DNA of 64,000 bases, taken from contig NZ_JAUSRF010000001.1 in assembly GCF_030811685.1 (NCBI RefSeq), positions 248,001-312,000 on the forward strand, given 5' to 3'. The notes beneath the pieces are model-generated. The model saw nothing but the letters and a program-made list of their open reading frames with translations, was not told the origin of the DNA and did no database searches. Position 1 is the stretch's first letter; every line of letters begins with the position of its first letter. Shown here piece by piece: positions 11,008 through 22,793 of the stretch. The DNA comes from Neorhizobium huautlense. Lineage in GTDB: Bacteria > Pseudomonadota > Alphaproteobacteria > Rhizobiales > Rhizobiaceae. A program made the position numbers and the translations under genes.

Positions 11008-11808
11008 ATGAACACTGAAGCAAACCGCCCGGACAGCTCGACCCGTTCCCGCCATCTGCGGGAAAAACTGCAGCGTATAGAAAGCGGCAGGGACGACTGG
11101 GCATTGCGCTGGCAGGCATTGCTGGCGATCGTCGATCTCGCCATCCTCGCTTTTTTCCTGCTCGGTCCCTATCTGCGGTCCGGCCCAAGCTACCTGATCA
11201 TCGACTACATGATCGCGGTCTGGATTGCCGGCGAACTAATGGCGCGGGCAATTGCAGCCCCTTCGCTCCTGACCTTCGCCAAACGGCCGATGACCTGGAT
11301 CGACCTGTTCATTCTGGCGACGCTGCTGTTTCCGGAGGCGCTGTTCAACTTCGCCTTCCTGCGGATCATGCGGCTTTGGTCGATCAGCAACAGCACATTG
11401 TTCCGGGTTATCCTGATCCGCGCCGGCTGCGGCCAGATGCAGGATGTCATCCGCGCGGTGATCAATTTTCTGGTGTTTCTCTTCGTCATCACCGGCTTTG
11501 TCTATACCAGCTTCTTTTACGACCTGCCGGGCGGCGAAGGTTTTGTCGATGCGCTGTATTTTACCGTGGCGACGGTTACCACGACCGGTTTCGGGGATAT
11601 CACCCTGCCCGGCACGGTGGGCAAGTTGACCTCGGTCGTGACGATGATCATCGGCATTTCACTGTTCGTGCGTCTGGCGCAGGCAATCGTGCGGCCCTAC
11701 AAGGTGCGCTTCCCCTGCCCGCAATGCGGCCTGCAGCGTCATGATGCCGATGCCGTGCATTGCAAGGCCTGCGGACATGTTCTCAACATTCCGGACGAAG
11801 GAATGTGA
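11008..11808 (+). CDS. Potassium-channel-like membrane protein with C-terminal zinc ribbon
   Basis: Protein of 266 residues. Hydrophobic helices lie at about residues 38-55, 62-80, 96-115 and 150-170, followed by a pore loop with the selectivity-filter sequence TTTGFGD at 191-197 and an inner helix to about 222. Basic residues R119, R122, R133 and R138 sit in a segment that could be a rudimentary S4, so it resembles a small voltage-gated-type channel subunit. Unusually, the cytoplasmic tail ends in a four-cysteine zinc ribbon (C237, C240, C252, C255). It stands alone between the sugar operon and a signalling group. Transport of potassium is inferred from the filter; note GFGD in place of the commoner GYGD. 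Confidence 0.78.
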   Translation: MNTEANRPDSSTRSRHLREKLQRIESGRDDWALRWQALLAIVDLAILAFFLLGPYLRSGPSYLIIDYMIAVWIAGELMARAIAAPSLLTFAKRPMTWIDLFILATLLFPEALFNFAFLRIMRLWSISNSTLFRVILIRAGCGQMQDVIRAVINFLVFLFVITGFVYTSFFYDLPGGEGFVDALYFTVATVTTTGFGDITLPGTVGKLTSVVTMIIGISLFVRLAQAIVRPYKVRFPCPQCGLQRHDADAVHCKACGHVLNIPDEGM

Positions 11809-11862
11809 AGGAACGGGAAACAGACGATGCAACATCAACCATAGTCCGGATAGAATTGTCGA

Positions 11863-12087
11863 ATGAGCAGATTCAACGAGATTGAGATCGCACTGGTCGA
11901 ACGGCTGCGCGTCCTCAAGGCCGCTCCCGAAAAAACGATCAATCTTCTCGACATATCCGGCCCTTTGCAGGTTTCTGGATACGCGCAAGACGAGATTCTG
12001 GAGGTGCTTTCGGCACTGGCGCAGGATGGCATCCTCGTTTTCGCTCCGGGCGACAGGGTTCGCATCCTCAAGCCGCTGCCCGATTGA
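11863..12087 (+). CDS. Small protein of unknown function, winged-helix-like
   Basis: Short ORF of 74 residues beginning MSRFNEIEIALVERLRVL. The pattern of alternating helices followed by EILEVLSALAQDGILVFAPG and a beta-like RVRILKPL end suggests a small winged-helix fold. I do not recognise a family. The upstream ribosome binding site is weak (GGATAG). It lies between the channel gene and a receiver gene on the same strand. A longer ORF on the opposite strand has no recognisable motifs and looks like a shadow. Confidence 0.55.
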   Translation: MSRFNEIEIALVERLRVLKAAPEKTINLLDISGPLQVSGYAQDEILEVLSALAQDGILVFAPGDRVRILKPLPD

Positions 12088-12202
12088 CAACGACTTGCTT
12101 AGAACAAAAGAAAATACTTGAATTCGCTGCTTGCTGCCTCACCTAAACAGGTTCGCTCCCCATCGAGCGTGCGTAAATCGAGTAGCAAGCAGGAAACGTG
12201 CA

Positions 12203-12589
12203 GTGCAGACAGCCCGAAAGACCGCCGCAAACCCCACCATTCTCCTGCTGGAAGACGATCTGCTTCTGGCGATGGACATGGAAGAGTTTCTGGCAAGTCG
12301 CGGATACGATGTCGTTGGCCCTTTCGGACGGGTGGAAGATGCACTGGACGCGCTGGAGACAACCAGGGTCGATGGCGCCGTCCTTGATCTCAATCTGCAC
12401 GGAGAATTGTCCTTCCCGGTCATCGAGCGTCTGCGCTGTCGCAATGTCCCGATGATCGTCTGCAGCGGTTATGCCGAACTTCCCGAACTGAAACAGAAAC
12501 TGGCGGGATTGCCGCTGATGCCCAAGCCGTGGAGCCCGCAAAAGCTTGGCCGTTTGCTGTCCGAGGTTTTCGAAGCTGCGGAACGCTAG
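12203..12589 (+). CDS. Single-domain response regulator receiver
   Basis: Receiver-only protein of 128 residues. The acidic pair is in LLLEDD (residues 15-19), the phospho-acceptor is D62 in VLDLNLHG, and the conserved Lys is in LMPKPWSP. There is no output domain, so it probably works by protein-protein contact or as a phosphate sink, as is common with rhizobial HWE kinases. The GTG at 12203 with AGGA eight bases upstream was preferred to the ATG at 12131, whose extension has no family similarity. Its kinase partner is not evident; the REC-HWE kinase at 17.6 kb is one candidate. Confidence 0.8.
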   Translation: MQTARKTAANPTILLLEDDLLLAMDMEEFLASRGYDVVGPFGRVEDALDALETTRVDGAVLDLNLHGELSFPVIERLRCRNVPMIVCSGYAELPELKQKLAGLPLMPKPWSPQKLGRLLSEVFEAAER

Positions 12590-12921
12590 ATCGTTCAGCC
12601 GTTCATGACGCAGCGATCGGTGTCCGGGTGCAGAATATAGTTTTGAATGCAACAACACCGCATCAAGCCGAAACATAGATGATTAATGACATCAAATCAT
12701 AATTGAAATAATAAAGCCCTCTTAAAATCCACAGCATGAATCGCGGCGCGTGATTCACAGCTTTGAAATTAGTTTTGTCTATATTTGCGACAAACAATAT
12801 TCATGATTGTACTTAGGGGGTCGCAGTTCGAAACACTAATCTTCCGGTTGCGAAAATATTTATTTTCGTACCATACCGGACGGAGGTGGGTTGCGCTGGA
12901 TCAATATTCTGGAGATCAGAC
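12590..12921. promoter_or_regulatory. AT-rich intergenic region upstream of the chemoreceptor
   Basis: No gene can be supported in this 332-base gap. It is clearly richer in A and T than its flanks. Two palindromes stand out: TGAATC...GATTCA at 12737-12757 and the perfect CGAAAATATTTATTTTCG at 12851-12868. The latter lies 53 bases before the chemoreceptor ATG and may be an operator. Confidence 0.5.
12851..12868. promoter_or_regulatory. Perfect 8-bp inverted repeat upstream of the chemoreceptor
   Basis: CGAAAATA and TATTTTCG are exact complements around a TT centre. Its position in the promoter region suggests a dimeric regulator site, but I cannot name the regulator. Confidence 0.4.
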
Positions 12922-14739
12922 ATGCCTCTTTCTCTTTCGTCCGATGCCGCGCGCGTGCTTGAGGCCATGAACCGGTCGCAGGCCGTCATCGAATTTGATC
13001 CCAGCGGACGCGTTCTGGCGGCAAACGGCAATTTCTGCGCGGCCATGGGCTATGACGCAGCAGAAATCATCGGCCAGCATCACAAACTCTTCGTGCCGCC
13101 GGAAGAGGCCGCAAGCGAGGACTACAAGCAGTTCTGGGCCAGACTTGGCCGTGGCGAGTTCGACCGCCGCCAGTACAAGCGCATCGGCAAGGGTGGCCGT
13201 GAAGTCTGGATCGAAGCGTCCTACAATCCGGTCTTTCGTGGCGGCAAGGTCTACAAAGTGGTGAAATTCGCCACCGACATTACCGAAGCGAAGCTGAAGG
13301 CAGCCGACGATGCCGGCAAGATTGCCGCCGTATCCCGCGCCCAGGCGATGATCGAGTTCACGCCGGAAGGCATCATCCTCAATGCCAACGAAAATTTCCT
13401 ACAGACCGTCGGTTACGACCTGAGCGAGATCATCGGAAAACACCACTCGATGTTCTGCGACAAGGCCTATGCCCAGACCGAGGACTACAGGACCCTGTGG
13501 AACAGCCTGCAGGCCGGCGAGTTTTCGGCAGCCGAATTTACCCGCGTCGGCAAGGGCGGCCGTATCGTTCACATCCAGGCGTCCTACAATCCGATCTTCG
13601 ACATGAACGGCAGGGTTTTCAAGGTCGTGAAATTCGCGACCGACATTACCGGCCGGGTCGACAATGTCGAGGTGCTGGCAGACAGCCTGAACCATCTGGC
13701 AGCCGGCGACCTCACCAGCAGCATCGACAAGCCCTTCATTCCGTCACTGGAACGCCTGCGTGTCGATTTCAACCGCACGGTGGAACGTCTGCGTGACGCC
13801 ATGACGACGGTTGCCCGCAATGCCAGCGGCATTGCCGCCGCATCCTCGGAAGTGCGCAGCGCCTCCAACGACCTTTCCAAGCGCACCGACGAGCAGGCCG
13901 CCTCCGTCGAAGAAACGGCCGCAGCGCTCGAGGAAATCACCACGACCGTGGCCGATAGCAGCCGCCGCGCTCACGAAGCCGGGCAGCTTGTCGAGACCAC
14001 CCGCAGCCATGCCGAACAATCCGGCATCGTGGTCCGCGAGGCGATCTCTGCCATGGGCGCGATCGAAAATTCTTCGCGCGAGATTTCCAACATCATCAGC
14101 GTGATCGACGAGATTGCCTTCCAGACAAATCTTCTGGCGCTCAATGCCGGCGTGGAAGCGGCACGTGCAGGCGAGGCCGGCAAGGGCTTTGCTGTCGTGG
14201 CGCAGGAAGTTCGCGAGCTTGCCCAGCGGTCTGCCAAAGCCGCAAAGGAAATCAAGGCACTGATCACCGCCTCCGCCGCACAGGTGAAGGAAGGCGTGAC
14301 GCTGGTGGACCGCACCGGCGCGGCGCTCGACCAGATCGTCGCCCAGGTCCAGCAGATCAGCGGCAATGTCGCGGCAATCGTCGAAAGCGCCCGCGAACAG
14401 TCGAACGGACTTGCCGAGATCAACAAGGCGGTCAACACGATCGACCAGGGCACCCAGCAGAACGCTGCGATGGTGGAACAGTCGAATGCAGCAGCACAGG
14501 CGCTGGCAGGCGAGGCGGAAGAACTGTTCAAGCTGATTGCCCAGTTCAATGTCGGCCATGCCGTGCATGCACAGCAGCAGGTTCTGGAAGCATCGTTCAG
14601 CCGCCCGGCACAGCCGGCCTTGAAGGTTGCGACAAAGCCGGTTCCGCGGCCGGCCCCGCAGCTGGCACCAAAACGTGCCCCCGCTCCGGCATTCCATGGC
14701 AATGCTGCCCTCGCTCAAGACAATTGGGAAGAGTTTTGA
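12922..14739 (+). CDS. Soluble PAS-PAS methyl-accepting chemotaxis protein
   Basis: Cytosolic chemoreceptor of 605 residues with no signal peptide or membrane helix. Two PAS domains (about 15-125 and 137-248) are near-duplicates, each ending [10 protein letters not shown], and resemble Aer-like redox/energy sensors. A HAMP-like linker (about 255-310) leads into the MCP signalling domain, whose tip reads [20 protein letters not shown]. The protein ends NWEEF, the CheR/CheB tethering pentapeptide, which follows a Pro/Ala-rich tail. ATG 12922 has CTGGAGATC upstream and fits better than 12886. It probably senses an internal redox or metabolic signal and feeds CheA. It neighbours the light-sensing bacteriophytochrome genes, but co-function is unproven. 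Confidence 0.9.
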   Translation: MPLSLSSDAARVLEAMNRSQAVIEFDPSGRVLAANGNFCAAMGYDAAEIIGQHHKLFVPPEEAASEDYKQFWARLGRGEFDRRQYKRIGKGGREVWIEASYNPVFRGGKVYKVVKFATDITEAKLKAADDAGKIAAVSRAQAMIEFTPEGIILNANENFLQTVGYDLSEIIGKHHSMFCDKAYAQTEDYRTLWNSLQAGEFSAAEFTRVGKGGRIVHIQASYNPIFDMNGRVFKVVKFATDITGRVDNVEVLADSLNHLAAGDLTSSIDKPFIPSLERLRVDFNRTVERLRDAMTTVARNASGIAAASSEVRSASNDLSKRTDEQAASVEETAAALEEITTTVADSSRRAHEAGQLVETTRSHAEQSGIVVREAISAMGAIENSSREISNIISVIDEIAFQTNLLALNAGVEAARAGEAGKGFAVVAQEVRELAQRSAKAAKEIKALITASAAQVKEGVTLVDRTGAALDQIVAQVQQISGNVAAIVESAREQSNGLAEINKAVNTIDQGTQQNAAMVEQSNAAAQALAGEAEELFKLIAQFNVGHAVHAQQQVLEASFSRPAQPALKVATKPVPRPAPQLAPKRAPAPAFHGNAALAQDNWEEF

Positions 14740-14951
14740 TCGCAAACTATCAAATGTGAATGACGGGCGTGGGTAAACCTGCGCCCTTTCGCATGTGTGC
14801 ATCCGGTTTTGAAATCTGGACATGAACGGAAATCGCGCTCGGGCGTTTACATCGTAGGCTCCATGCCTATGTTGCCGTGACAGGATCGAAAAGTTTGATA
14901 TTTGCCAAATTCTCGATCAGAGCCGAACCCAGTCAGTACCGGAGTGTCCAT

Positions 14952-17127
<2,176 letters not shown>

Positions 17128-17135
<8 letters not shown>

Positions 17136-17583
17136 ACTGCGCCCGATATTGCTGGTCGAAGACAACCCGCGCGACCTTGAACTGACGCTGGCGGCGCTGG
17201 AAAAATGCCAGCTGGCCAACGAGATCGTCATTGCCCGCGATGGCGCCGAGGCGATGGATTATCTGCTGGGCGCGGGCAACCATGCCGGCAAGGACGGCGG
17301 CAATCCGACCGTGGTGCTGCTGGACCTGAAACTGCCCAAGATCGACGGGCTGGAAGTGCTGGAAAAGATCAAGAAGGACGCCAACCTGCGCCACATTCCG
17401 GTGGTCATGCTGACCTCCTCCCGTGAGGAGCAGGACCTGGTGCGTTCCTATGAACTCGGCGTCAACGCCTTCGTGGTCAAGCCCGTCGAGTTCAACGAAT
17501 TCTTCAAGGCCATTCAGGACCTCGGCGTCTTCTGGGCCATTCTCAACGAACCACCTCCGGGATCCAGACCGAATGCCTCTTGA
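17128..17583 (+). CDS. Cognate response regulator of the bacteriophytochrome
   Basis: Single-domain receiver of 151 residues in the Rcp/phytochrome-partner group. Acidic residues lie in LLVEDNPRD, the phospho-acceptor is D66 in VLLDLKLPKIDG, the conserved Thr in VVMLTSSRE and Lys in AFVVKPVEF. The insert GAGNHAGKDGG before the phosphorylation strand is typical of this group. The TTG start at 17128 overlaps the phytochrome stop and has AAGGGAAAG upstream; the longer upstream reading would sit inside the kinase gene. It probably takes phosphate from the phytochrome in response to light. Confidence 0.88.
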
Positions 17584-18601
17584 ACATGCCCCTCCTCGCC
17601 CGCGTATTCTTTTGCTCGAGGATAGCCTGCTTGACGCTGAATTGATTTCCGAACACCTGGCAAAGATCAGCCCGGCTCCGGAAATACTGCGTGTTTCGTC
17701 GCGCCCGACATATGTGCAGGCGCTGGAGAAACGTGATTTCGACGTCATTCTGTCGGATTTTTCGCTTCCGGATTTCGACGGCATGTCGGCATTGGAACTG
17801 GCGGCTGCGCAGGTGCCGGACGTGCCATTCATTTTTGTGTCCGGCGTTCTGGGCGAAGAAATGGCGATTGATGCATTCAGGCGGGGTGCGACCGACTACG
17901 TTTTGAAACAGCGGTTGATCCGCCTGCCCGCCGCCGTGGAACGGGCACTGGCGGAAGCACGCGAGCGCACAGAACGCCGCCGCGCCGAGCACCAGAAGGA
18001 ACTGTTGGTGCGCGAACTCAGCCACCGCGTGAAAAACACGATGGCGATGGTGATGTCGATCGTGCGGCGCACGGCGAAGAATAGCGGCACGGTGGAAAGT
18101 TATGTGGAGAACCTGAGCGGCAGGCTGCGCGCCATGGCGGACGCACATGCGCTTCTGTTTGAAAGCAACTGGACCGACGCCGAACTTCTGCAGGTGCTGG
18201 AGCGAACGATCGCCCCGCATGAACAGGGCAACCGTTTCGAGATCGATGCCGGACCGGTGATCCATCTTGACCCCAAGGCGGCGCTGGCGCTGAGCCTTGC
18301 CTTCAACGAACTGATGACCAATGCCATCAAATACGGCGCGCTGTCGCATGCCGACGGACGCGTGGCGATCGGCTGGACGCGCGATGAGATCGATGGCGAG
18401 CCCTGGCTTTCGCTGCACTGGCGCGAGATCGACGGCCCCGCCGTCAGGCCGCCGCAGGAGGACGGTTTTGGGACGACGCTGATCCAGCGCAGCATCCGCT
18501 ACGAACTGCGTGGCGAGACGGTGCTGGATTACGCGGTGACCGGGCTGGTCTGCGACATCCGTTTTCCGCTGTCGCAGCAGGACGGCAACATCATCAGCTG
18601 A
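17573..18601 (+). CDS. Receiver-HWE-family histidine kinase hybrid
   Basis: Protein of 342 residues with an N-terminal receiver (acidic residues in LLLEDS, phospho-acceptor D62 in SDFSLPDFDG) followed by an HWE-type kinase. The kinase has RELSHRVKNTMAMV with H151, the N-box FNELMTNAIKYGALS and the WxE motif (HWRE) that names the family. It overlaps the preceding receiver by 11 bases, so all three genes form one operon. Hybrids in this order are usual beside rhizobial bacteriophytochromes and probably pass the light signal on; the output is not visible here. Confidence 0.88.
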   Translation: MPLEHAPPRPRILLLEDSLLDAELISEHLAKISPAPEILRVSSRPTYVQALEKRDFDVILSDFSLPDFDGMSALELAAAQVPDVPFIFVSGVLGEEMAIDAFRRGATDYVLKQRLIRLPAAVERALAEARERTERRRAEHQKELLVRELSHRVKNTMAMVMSIVRRTAKNSGTVESYVENLSGRLRAMADAHALLFESNWTDAELLQVLERTIAPHEQGNRFEIDAGPVIHLDPKAALALSLAFNELMTNAIKYGALSHADGRVAIGWTRDEIDGEPWLSLHWREIDGPAVRPPQEDGFGTTLIQRSIRYELRGETVLDYAVTGLVCDIRFPLSQQDGNIIS

Positions 18602-18660
18602 CAGGACATCAAACCTGCTTATCGGAGCGTGCGGTGCAGCATGGCAACGCCGCCTTCGAA

Positions 18661-18679
18661 AACATGACTAATTCAGTAA
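18661..18679. promoter_or_regulatory. Candidate iron-responsive (IRO-like) element upstream of fecI, copy 1
   Basis: AACATGACTAAT at 18661-18672 is identical to the 12-mer at 37471-37482 upstream of the second fecI-like gene. Here the wider motif reads TGA-N9-TAA (18665-18679), one base off the rhizobial RirA consensus TGA-N9-TCA. A TTGACA hexamer follows at 18688-18693. Iron control through RirA is inference. Confidence 0.5.
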
Positions 18680-18732
18680 TATTTTCTTTGACAAGATTGC
18701 TCTGACCAACAGGCCCTGCTAACCGCTCGCGC

Positions 18733-19245
18733 ATGCACTCGGCCTTCACCCCGGATCTGCTTGGCACTTTTTTGAGCCTGCGCAAGCGCCTGCTGTCCAC
18801 CATCTCGCGACTGGTGCGCTCGCACGCGACCGCGGAAGACCTGGCTCAGGACACGTTTCTGCGCCTGTGGGAGAGACGCAATACACCGGTCGATCCTGCG
18901 CATCTGCAGAACTACGTCCTGCGCACCGGCCGCAACCTTGCCATCGACTTCCGCCGGCGCGAGCGTATAGCACCGTTCGTGCAGGGTATCGAACACCTGG
19001 ATTTCATCGCAGATCAGGCCCCGACACCGGAAGACAGCACAGCCGCCAGGCAAAAACTGAGGGTACTCTCGGCTGCCATAGAGGCCCTGCCGCCGCGTGC
19101 GCGTCAGGTTTTCGTGATGGCGCGTATCGATGGCCTGACCTATGTCGAAATCGGTGAAAAGCTGGGCATTTCCCCGAAAACCGTGTTCAGCCACATGGTG
19201 GCGGCGCTCGAAAAGCTGGATTCATCATGCCATTCGGATGATTGA
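18733..19245 (+). CDS. fecI: FecI-like ECF sigma factor
   Basis: ECF sigma factor of 170 residues. Region 2 is seen in DLAQDTFLRLWERRN and region 4 in LPPRARQVFVMARIDG followed by YVEIGEKLGISPKTVFSHM. It directs RNA polymerase to the neighbouring iron-transport genes when the outer-membrane receptor signals through FecR. The stop is 103 bases before fecR, and the TonB receptor with an STN signalling domain follows, the complete cell-surface signalling trio. Upstream is an IRO-like element shared with the second sigma gene. Confidence 0.9.
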   Translation: MHSAFTPDLLGTFLSLRKRLLSTISRLVRSHATAEDLAQDTFLRLWERRNTPVDPAHLQNYVLRTGRNLAIDFRRRERIAPFVQGIEHLDFIADQAPTPEDSTAARQKLRVLSAAIEALPPRARQVFVMARIDGLTYVEIGEKLGISPKTVFSHMVAALEKLDSSCHSDD

Positions 19246-19348
19246 GAATTAAATTGCGCGGCGACCGAGGTTTTTGCCGGCCTCACTCGTAAAGACAGAA
19301 GTGAATATCGGGACGAATGGATGTTGGGCGCAGAAGCCCGGGAAAACG

Positions 19349-20281
19349 ATGGGCAAGAGCACGCATACAGACCTGCCGGACGATGCCGGCGACGGCACGG
19401 CCCACAAGGCGGCGACGTGGTTTGCACATCTGCTTGATCCGGCGACACCGCAATCGGACTATGCCCGTTTTCGCGATTGGCTGGAGGCGGATGAGAGCCA
19501 TGCCGAAGCCTATGCCCGCATCGAACGCCTGTGGGGACAGGCGGCGGCGGAACCGCTTAGGGCCGGCGGCACACGTCGCACCTTCCTGAAAACGGCCGGC
19601 GGCGTGGTTTTGCTGGCGGGCATCGGCGCGGCCTGGACAGCCGGCATGCGGCGGCCCGATTTTTCGACGGGGACGGGCGAAATCCGCACCGTTTCGCTGC
19701 CGGATGGCTCGACCGCACAGCTTTCCGCCGGCAGCGCCATCTCCATCGATTTCCACGGCTCCACACGCTCCGTGGTCCTGCATGCCGGCGAGGCCTATTT
19801 TACCGTCGCGCCGAATGCCGGACGGCCCTTTATCGTGGAAGCCGGACCTTTGAAGGCAACAGCGCTGGGTACCGCCTATTCCGTCGCCATCACGCCCGAA
19901 CGATTGAGCGTTGCCGTGACCGAACACGACGTTCGGGTCGAGGTCGATACACAACGCCTGGACCTCGGCGAAGGCGATGCGGTGGACTACGAAAAAGGCA
20001 GGCTCGGGACCGTTATCCGGGAAGAAACGGAAGGCCGCCTCGGCTGGCGCAAGCGCCAGCTCGTTTTCCTGGCGCGGCCGCTTGGCGAGGTGGTGGCGGA
20101 GCTCAACCGCTGGCGCGCCGGCCGTCTCGTCGTGCTTGATCAGGCACTGGCGGATCGCCGCGTCACGGCGATCATAGACGTCAACGACATTGCCCGTATC
20201 GACCGCACGCTGGAACAGGGACTGCCGATCACGCTCACCCACTATACCCCGTTGCTGACTGTCGTTTCGGCCCGGCGTTAA
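19349..20281 (+). CDS. fecR: FecR-type anti-sigma/sigma regulator
   Basis: Membrane regulator of 310 residues. The N-terminal cytoplasmic DUF4880-like region contains AATWFAHLLDPATPQSDYARF. It is followed by a single hydrophobic helix after RRTFLKTAG (about residues 98-115), then the periplasmic FecR domain with VSLPDGSTAQLSAGSAI and the STN-contacting C-terminus. It relays ligand binding by the TonB receptor to the sigma factor. Start 19349, with CCGGGAAAA upstream, was preferred to 19274. Confidence 0.88.
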   Translation: MGKSTHTDLPDDAGDGTAHKAATWFAHLLDPATPQSDYARFRDWLEADESHAEAYARIERLWGQAAAEPLRAGGTRRTFLKTAGGVVLLAGIGAAWTAGMRRPDFSTGTGEIRTVSLPDGSTAQLSAGSAISIDFHGSTRSVVLHAGEAYFTVAPNAGRPFIVEAGPLKATALGTAYSVAITPERLSVAVTEHDVRVEVDTQRLDLGEGDAVDYEKGRLGTVIREETEGRLGWRKRQLVFLARPLGEVVAELNRWRAGRLVVLDQALADRRVTAIIDVNDIARIDRTLEQGLPITLTHYTPLLTVVSARR

Positions 20282-20386
20282 TTTCTCGAAAATAATTTAC
20301 CGATGCACTCAGGTTTTTTCCCTGCTCATTCGTATGGGTGCTTGAGCGGCGCTGGGCGGTGCCGCGCCAATGCGTGTTAAAGGGGC

Positions 20387-22771
20387 ATGAGCATGTTGCG
20401 TAAAATCGGATCCCGTATGGTCGGCATCGGGCTTGGCTGGACCTTGTTGACCACCACCAGCCTTGTTGCATTCGCCATGGCCGCACAGGCCCAGGAAACG
20501 GCACGGATCCGCAATTTCAGCATCCCCACCCAAAACATTGCCGCCGCCCTCGTTCGTTACTCCTCGATCACCGGCATCAACGTCGTTTATGACGGCAGCC
20601 TGCCGGCTGGCGCCCGCAGCAGCGCGGTCAGCGGCCGCCTGTCCGATCAACAGGCACTCGATCAGTTGCTTGTCGACTCGGGCCTGACCTATCGTTTCGG
20701 CGCCAATGACACCGTCACCATCATCGCACCGGGCAAGACGTCGGGCGGCGTTGCGGCCGACGGTACGACCATGCTCGGCACGATTACCGTGGAAGGCGAA
20801 AGCGGTCGCAGTTACGGCGCTGTGGACAGCAGCGTCGGCACCAGGACCGACACGCCTTTGCGCGACGTGCCGCAGTCGATCCAGGTGGTCAAGCGCAGCG
20901 TCATCACCGACCAGCAGGCAACGACCCTCACACAGGCGCTGCAGAACGTCTCCAACGTGCAGCAGAGCAATACCGGCGCCAACCGGGCCGAAACCTTCAT
21001 CACCCGTGGCTTTTCATCCGGCACCTATGCCATCGACGGTTCCGTACTGAACGCCACCGGCAGCCGCCCGGAGGTCAACCCCGATCTGGCCGGTGTCGAG
21101 CGCGTGGAAGTGCTCAAAGGCCCGGCTTCCGTGCTTTACGGTCGTGGTGAGCCGGGTGGCCTGATCAACATCGTCACCCGACGCCCGACCACGACGCCGA
21201 CGGCGGAAGCCACCACCCAGCTCGGCAGTTTCGGTTTCCGCCGTGCGGAAGCCACCGCCAGCGGTCCCTTGAACGACGATGCGAGCCTGACCGGCCGTAT
21301 CACCGGCGCCGCCCAGCGCGAGGAAGGTTTTGTCGAAAACCGGCCCGATAGCGAGCGCCAGTACATCGGTGGCGTTCTGGAATGGAACCCGGACGAGGAC
21401 ACCAGGGTCTCGCTCAGCATCGACCATACCCGCCAGAAGCAGCCATACGACCGCGGACTGGTTGTCGGCACGAATGGCGAGATCATCGACGTACCCTATG
21501 ACAGCTTCTTCGGCGAGGAGTGGTCCATGGTGAACAGTCGCAAGACCCGCGTCTCGCTTTCGGCCGAGCACCAGACGACCGACTGGCTGAAACTGCGCGG
21601 CACGGTTCGTTACGACGATGCCTACACGACGGACACCGGCATCGATTTTCGCGAACTGACGGATGCCGACGGATCCATGTTGCGCCGCCGCTATACGGAT
21701 CGTGTTGAAGACATGCGCAATCTGGATCTTCAGTTCGAAGGCGTCATGACCTTCGATACCGGCGATATCGGACACACCGTTCTCGCCGGCGTGCAGCATA
21801 CCCGCTCGCATATGGATTTCTGGTCCGCCCGCGCGAACATTGCGCCCATCGATATCTATAACCCGGTCTACGGCGCTCCGATGACGCCGACGACGCTTGA
21901 GAATGTCTATGTTCAGGACATTCTTGCGAGCTCCGTGTACCTGCAGGACCAGATCGAATTCTCCGATCAGTGGAAGGCTCTTGTCGGCCTGCGCTACGAT
22001 CATTTCGATCACACCGTCGAACACAGCGTTGGTGACGAAGAGCCGCCTTTCGATGGCGGCGCGCTGACCTGGCGTGCCGGTCTCGTTTATCAGCCGACCG
22101 ATCGTCTGTCCTTCTACACCAGCTATGCCACCAGCTTCATGCCGCAAAGTGCGCTGAACCAGGATGGACAGGTGCTGGATCCGGAAGAAGGCTGGCAGGT
22201 CGAGGCGGGCGTGAAGGCTGAACTTACCGATCGGCTTTCGGCAACGTTCTCGGTGTTTCACATCACCAAGAACAATGTTGCGGTCGCGGTCGACGAAGAG
22301 GACTACTCCCGCCTTAGCGGCCAGCAGCGTTCGCGCGGCGCGGAGATCGATATTACCGGCGAGATCATGGATGGCTGGCAGGTGATCGCCTCGCTCGGTT
22401 ACGTCGATGCCGAGGTTACCAAGGACGACACGCCGTCCTATGTCGGCAATCGCCTGATCGGTACGCCCTACTGGAGCGGCAGCCTGTGGACGACCTACGA
22501 GTTCCACACCCGCAGGCTTGAAGGGTTGAAACTCGGTGCCGGCATCACCGCCGTCGGCAAGCGCGCCGGCGATCTTGAAAAGCCGTTTTATGTCGACGGT
22601 TATTACCGGGTCGATGCCGCCGTCTCCTACAAGATCAACGACAATCTCAACTTCTCGCTCGTCGGCCGCAACCTGACGGACGAAAAGTACATCGAAAGCA
22701 CCGCCAGCCGCACGGAAAATCATCCCGGCGCACCGATCAACTTCATGGCCGCCCTCAAGGCGTCCTTCTGA
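20387..22771 (+). CDS. TonB-dependent ferric-siderophore receptor with STN signalling domain
   Basis: Outer-membrane receptor of 794 residues. A signal peptide ends AAQAQ (about residue 36). Residues about 50-115 form an STN (secretin/TonB short N-terminal) domain, the part that talks to FecR. The plug has DVPQSIQVVKRSVITDQQA and the RVEVLKGPASVLYGRGEPGG motif. The barrel ends with a terminal Phe (MAALKASF), as in exported outer-membrane proteins. The features match TonB siderophore receptors of the FpvA/FecA-signalling type; the ligand is not predictable. A downstream ABC importer gene set follows at 22 bases. Confidence 0.92.
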   Translation: MSMLRKIGSRMVGIGLGWTLLTTTSLVAFAMAAQAQETARIRNFSIPTQNIAAALVRYSSITGINVVYDGSLPAGARSSAVSGRLSDQQALDQLLVDSGLTYRFGANDTVTIIAPGKTSGGVAADGTTMLGTITVEGESGRSYGAVDSSVGTRTDTPLRDVPQSIQVVKRSVITDQQATTLTQALQNVSNVQQSNTGANRAETFITRGFSSGTYAIDGSVLNATGSRPEVNPDLAGVERVEVLKGPASVLYGRGEPGGLINIVTRRPTTTPTAEATTQLGSFGFRRAEATASGPLNDDASLTGRITGAAQREEGFVENRPDSERQYIGGVLEWNPDEDTRVSLSIDHTRQKQPYDRGLVVGTNGEIIDVPYDSFFGEEWSMVNSRKTRVSLSAEHQTTDWLKLRGTVRYDDAYTTDTGIDFRELTDADGSMLRRRYTDRVEDMRNLDLQFEGVMTFDTGDIGHTVLAGVQHTRSHMDFWSARANIAPIDIYNPVYGAPMTPTTLENVYVQDILASSVYLQDQIEFSDQWKALVGLRYDHFDHTVEHSVGDEEPPFDGGALTWRAGLVYQPTDRLSFYTSYATSFMPQSALNQDGQVLDPEEGWQVEAGVKAELTDRLSATFSVFHITKNNVAVAVDEEDYSRLSGQQRSRGAEIDITGEIMDGWQVIASLGYVDAEVTKDDTPSYVGNRLIGTPYWSGSLWTTYEFHTRRLEGLKLGAGITAVGKRAGDLEKPFYVDGYYRVDAAVSYKINDNLNFSLVGRNLTDEKYIESTASRTENHPGAPINFMAALKASF

Positions 22772-22793
22772 TCGAATGATCCGGAGGCTGTGA

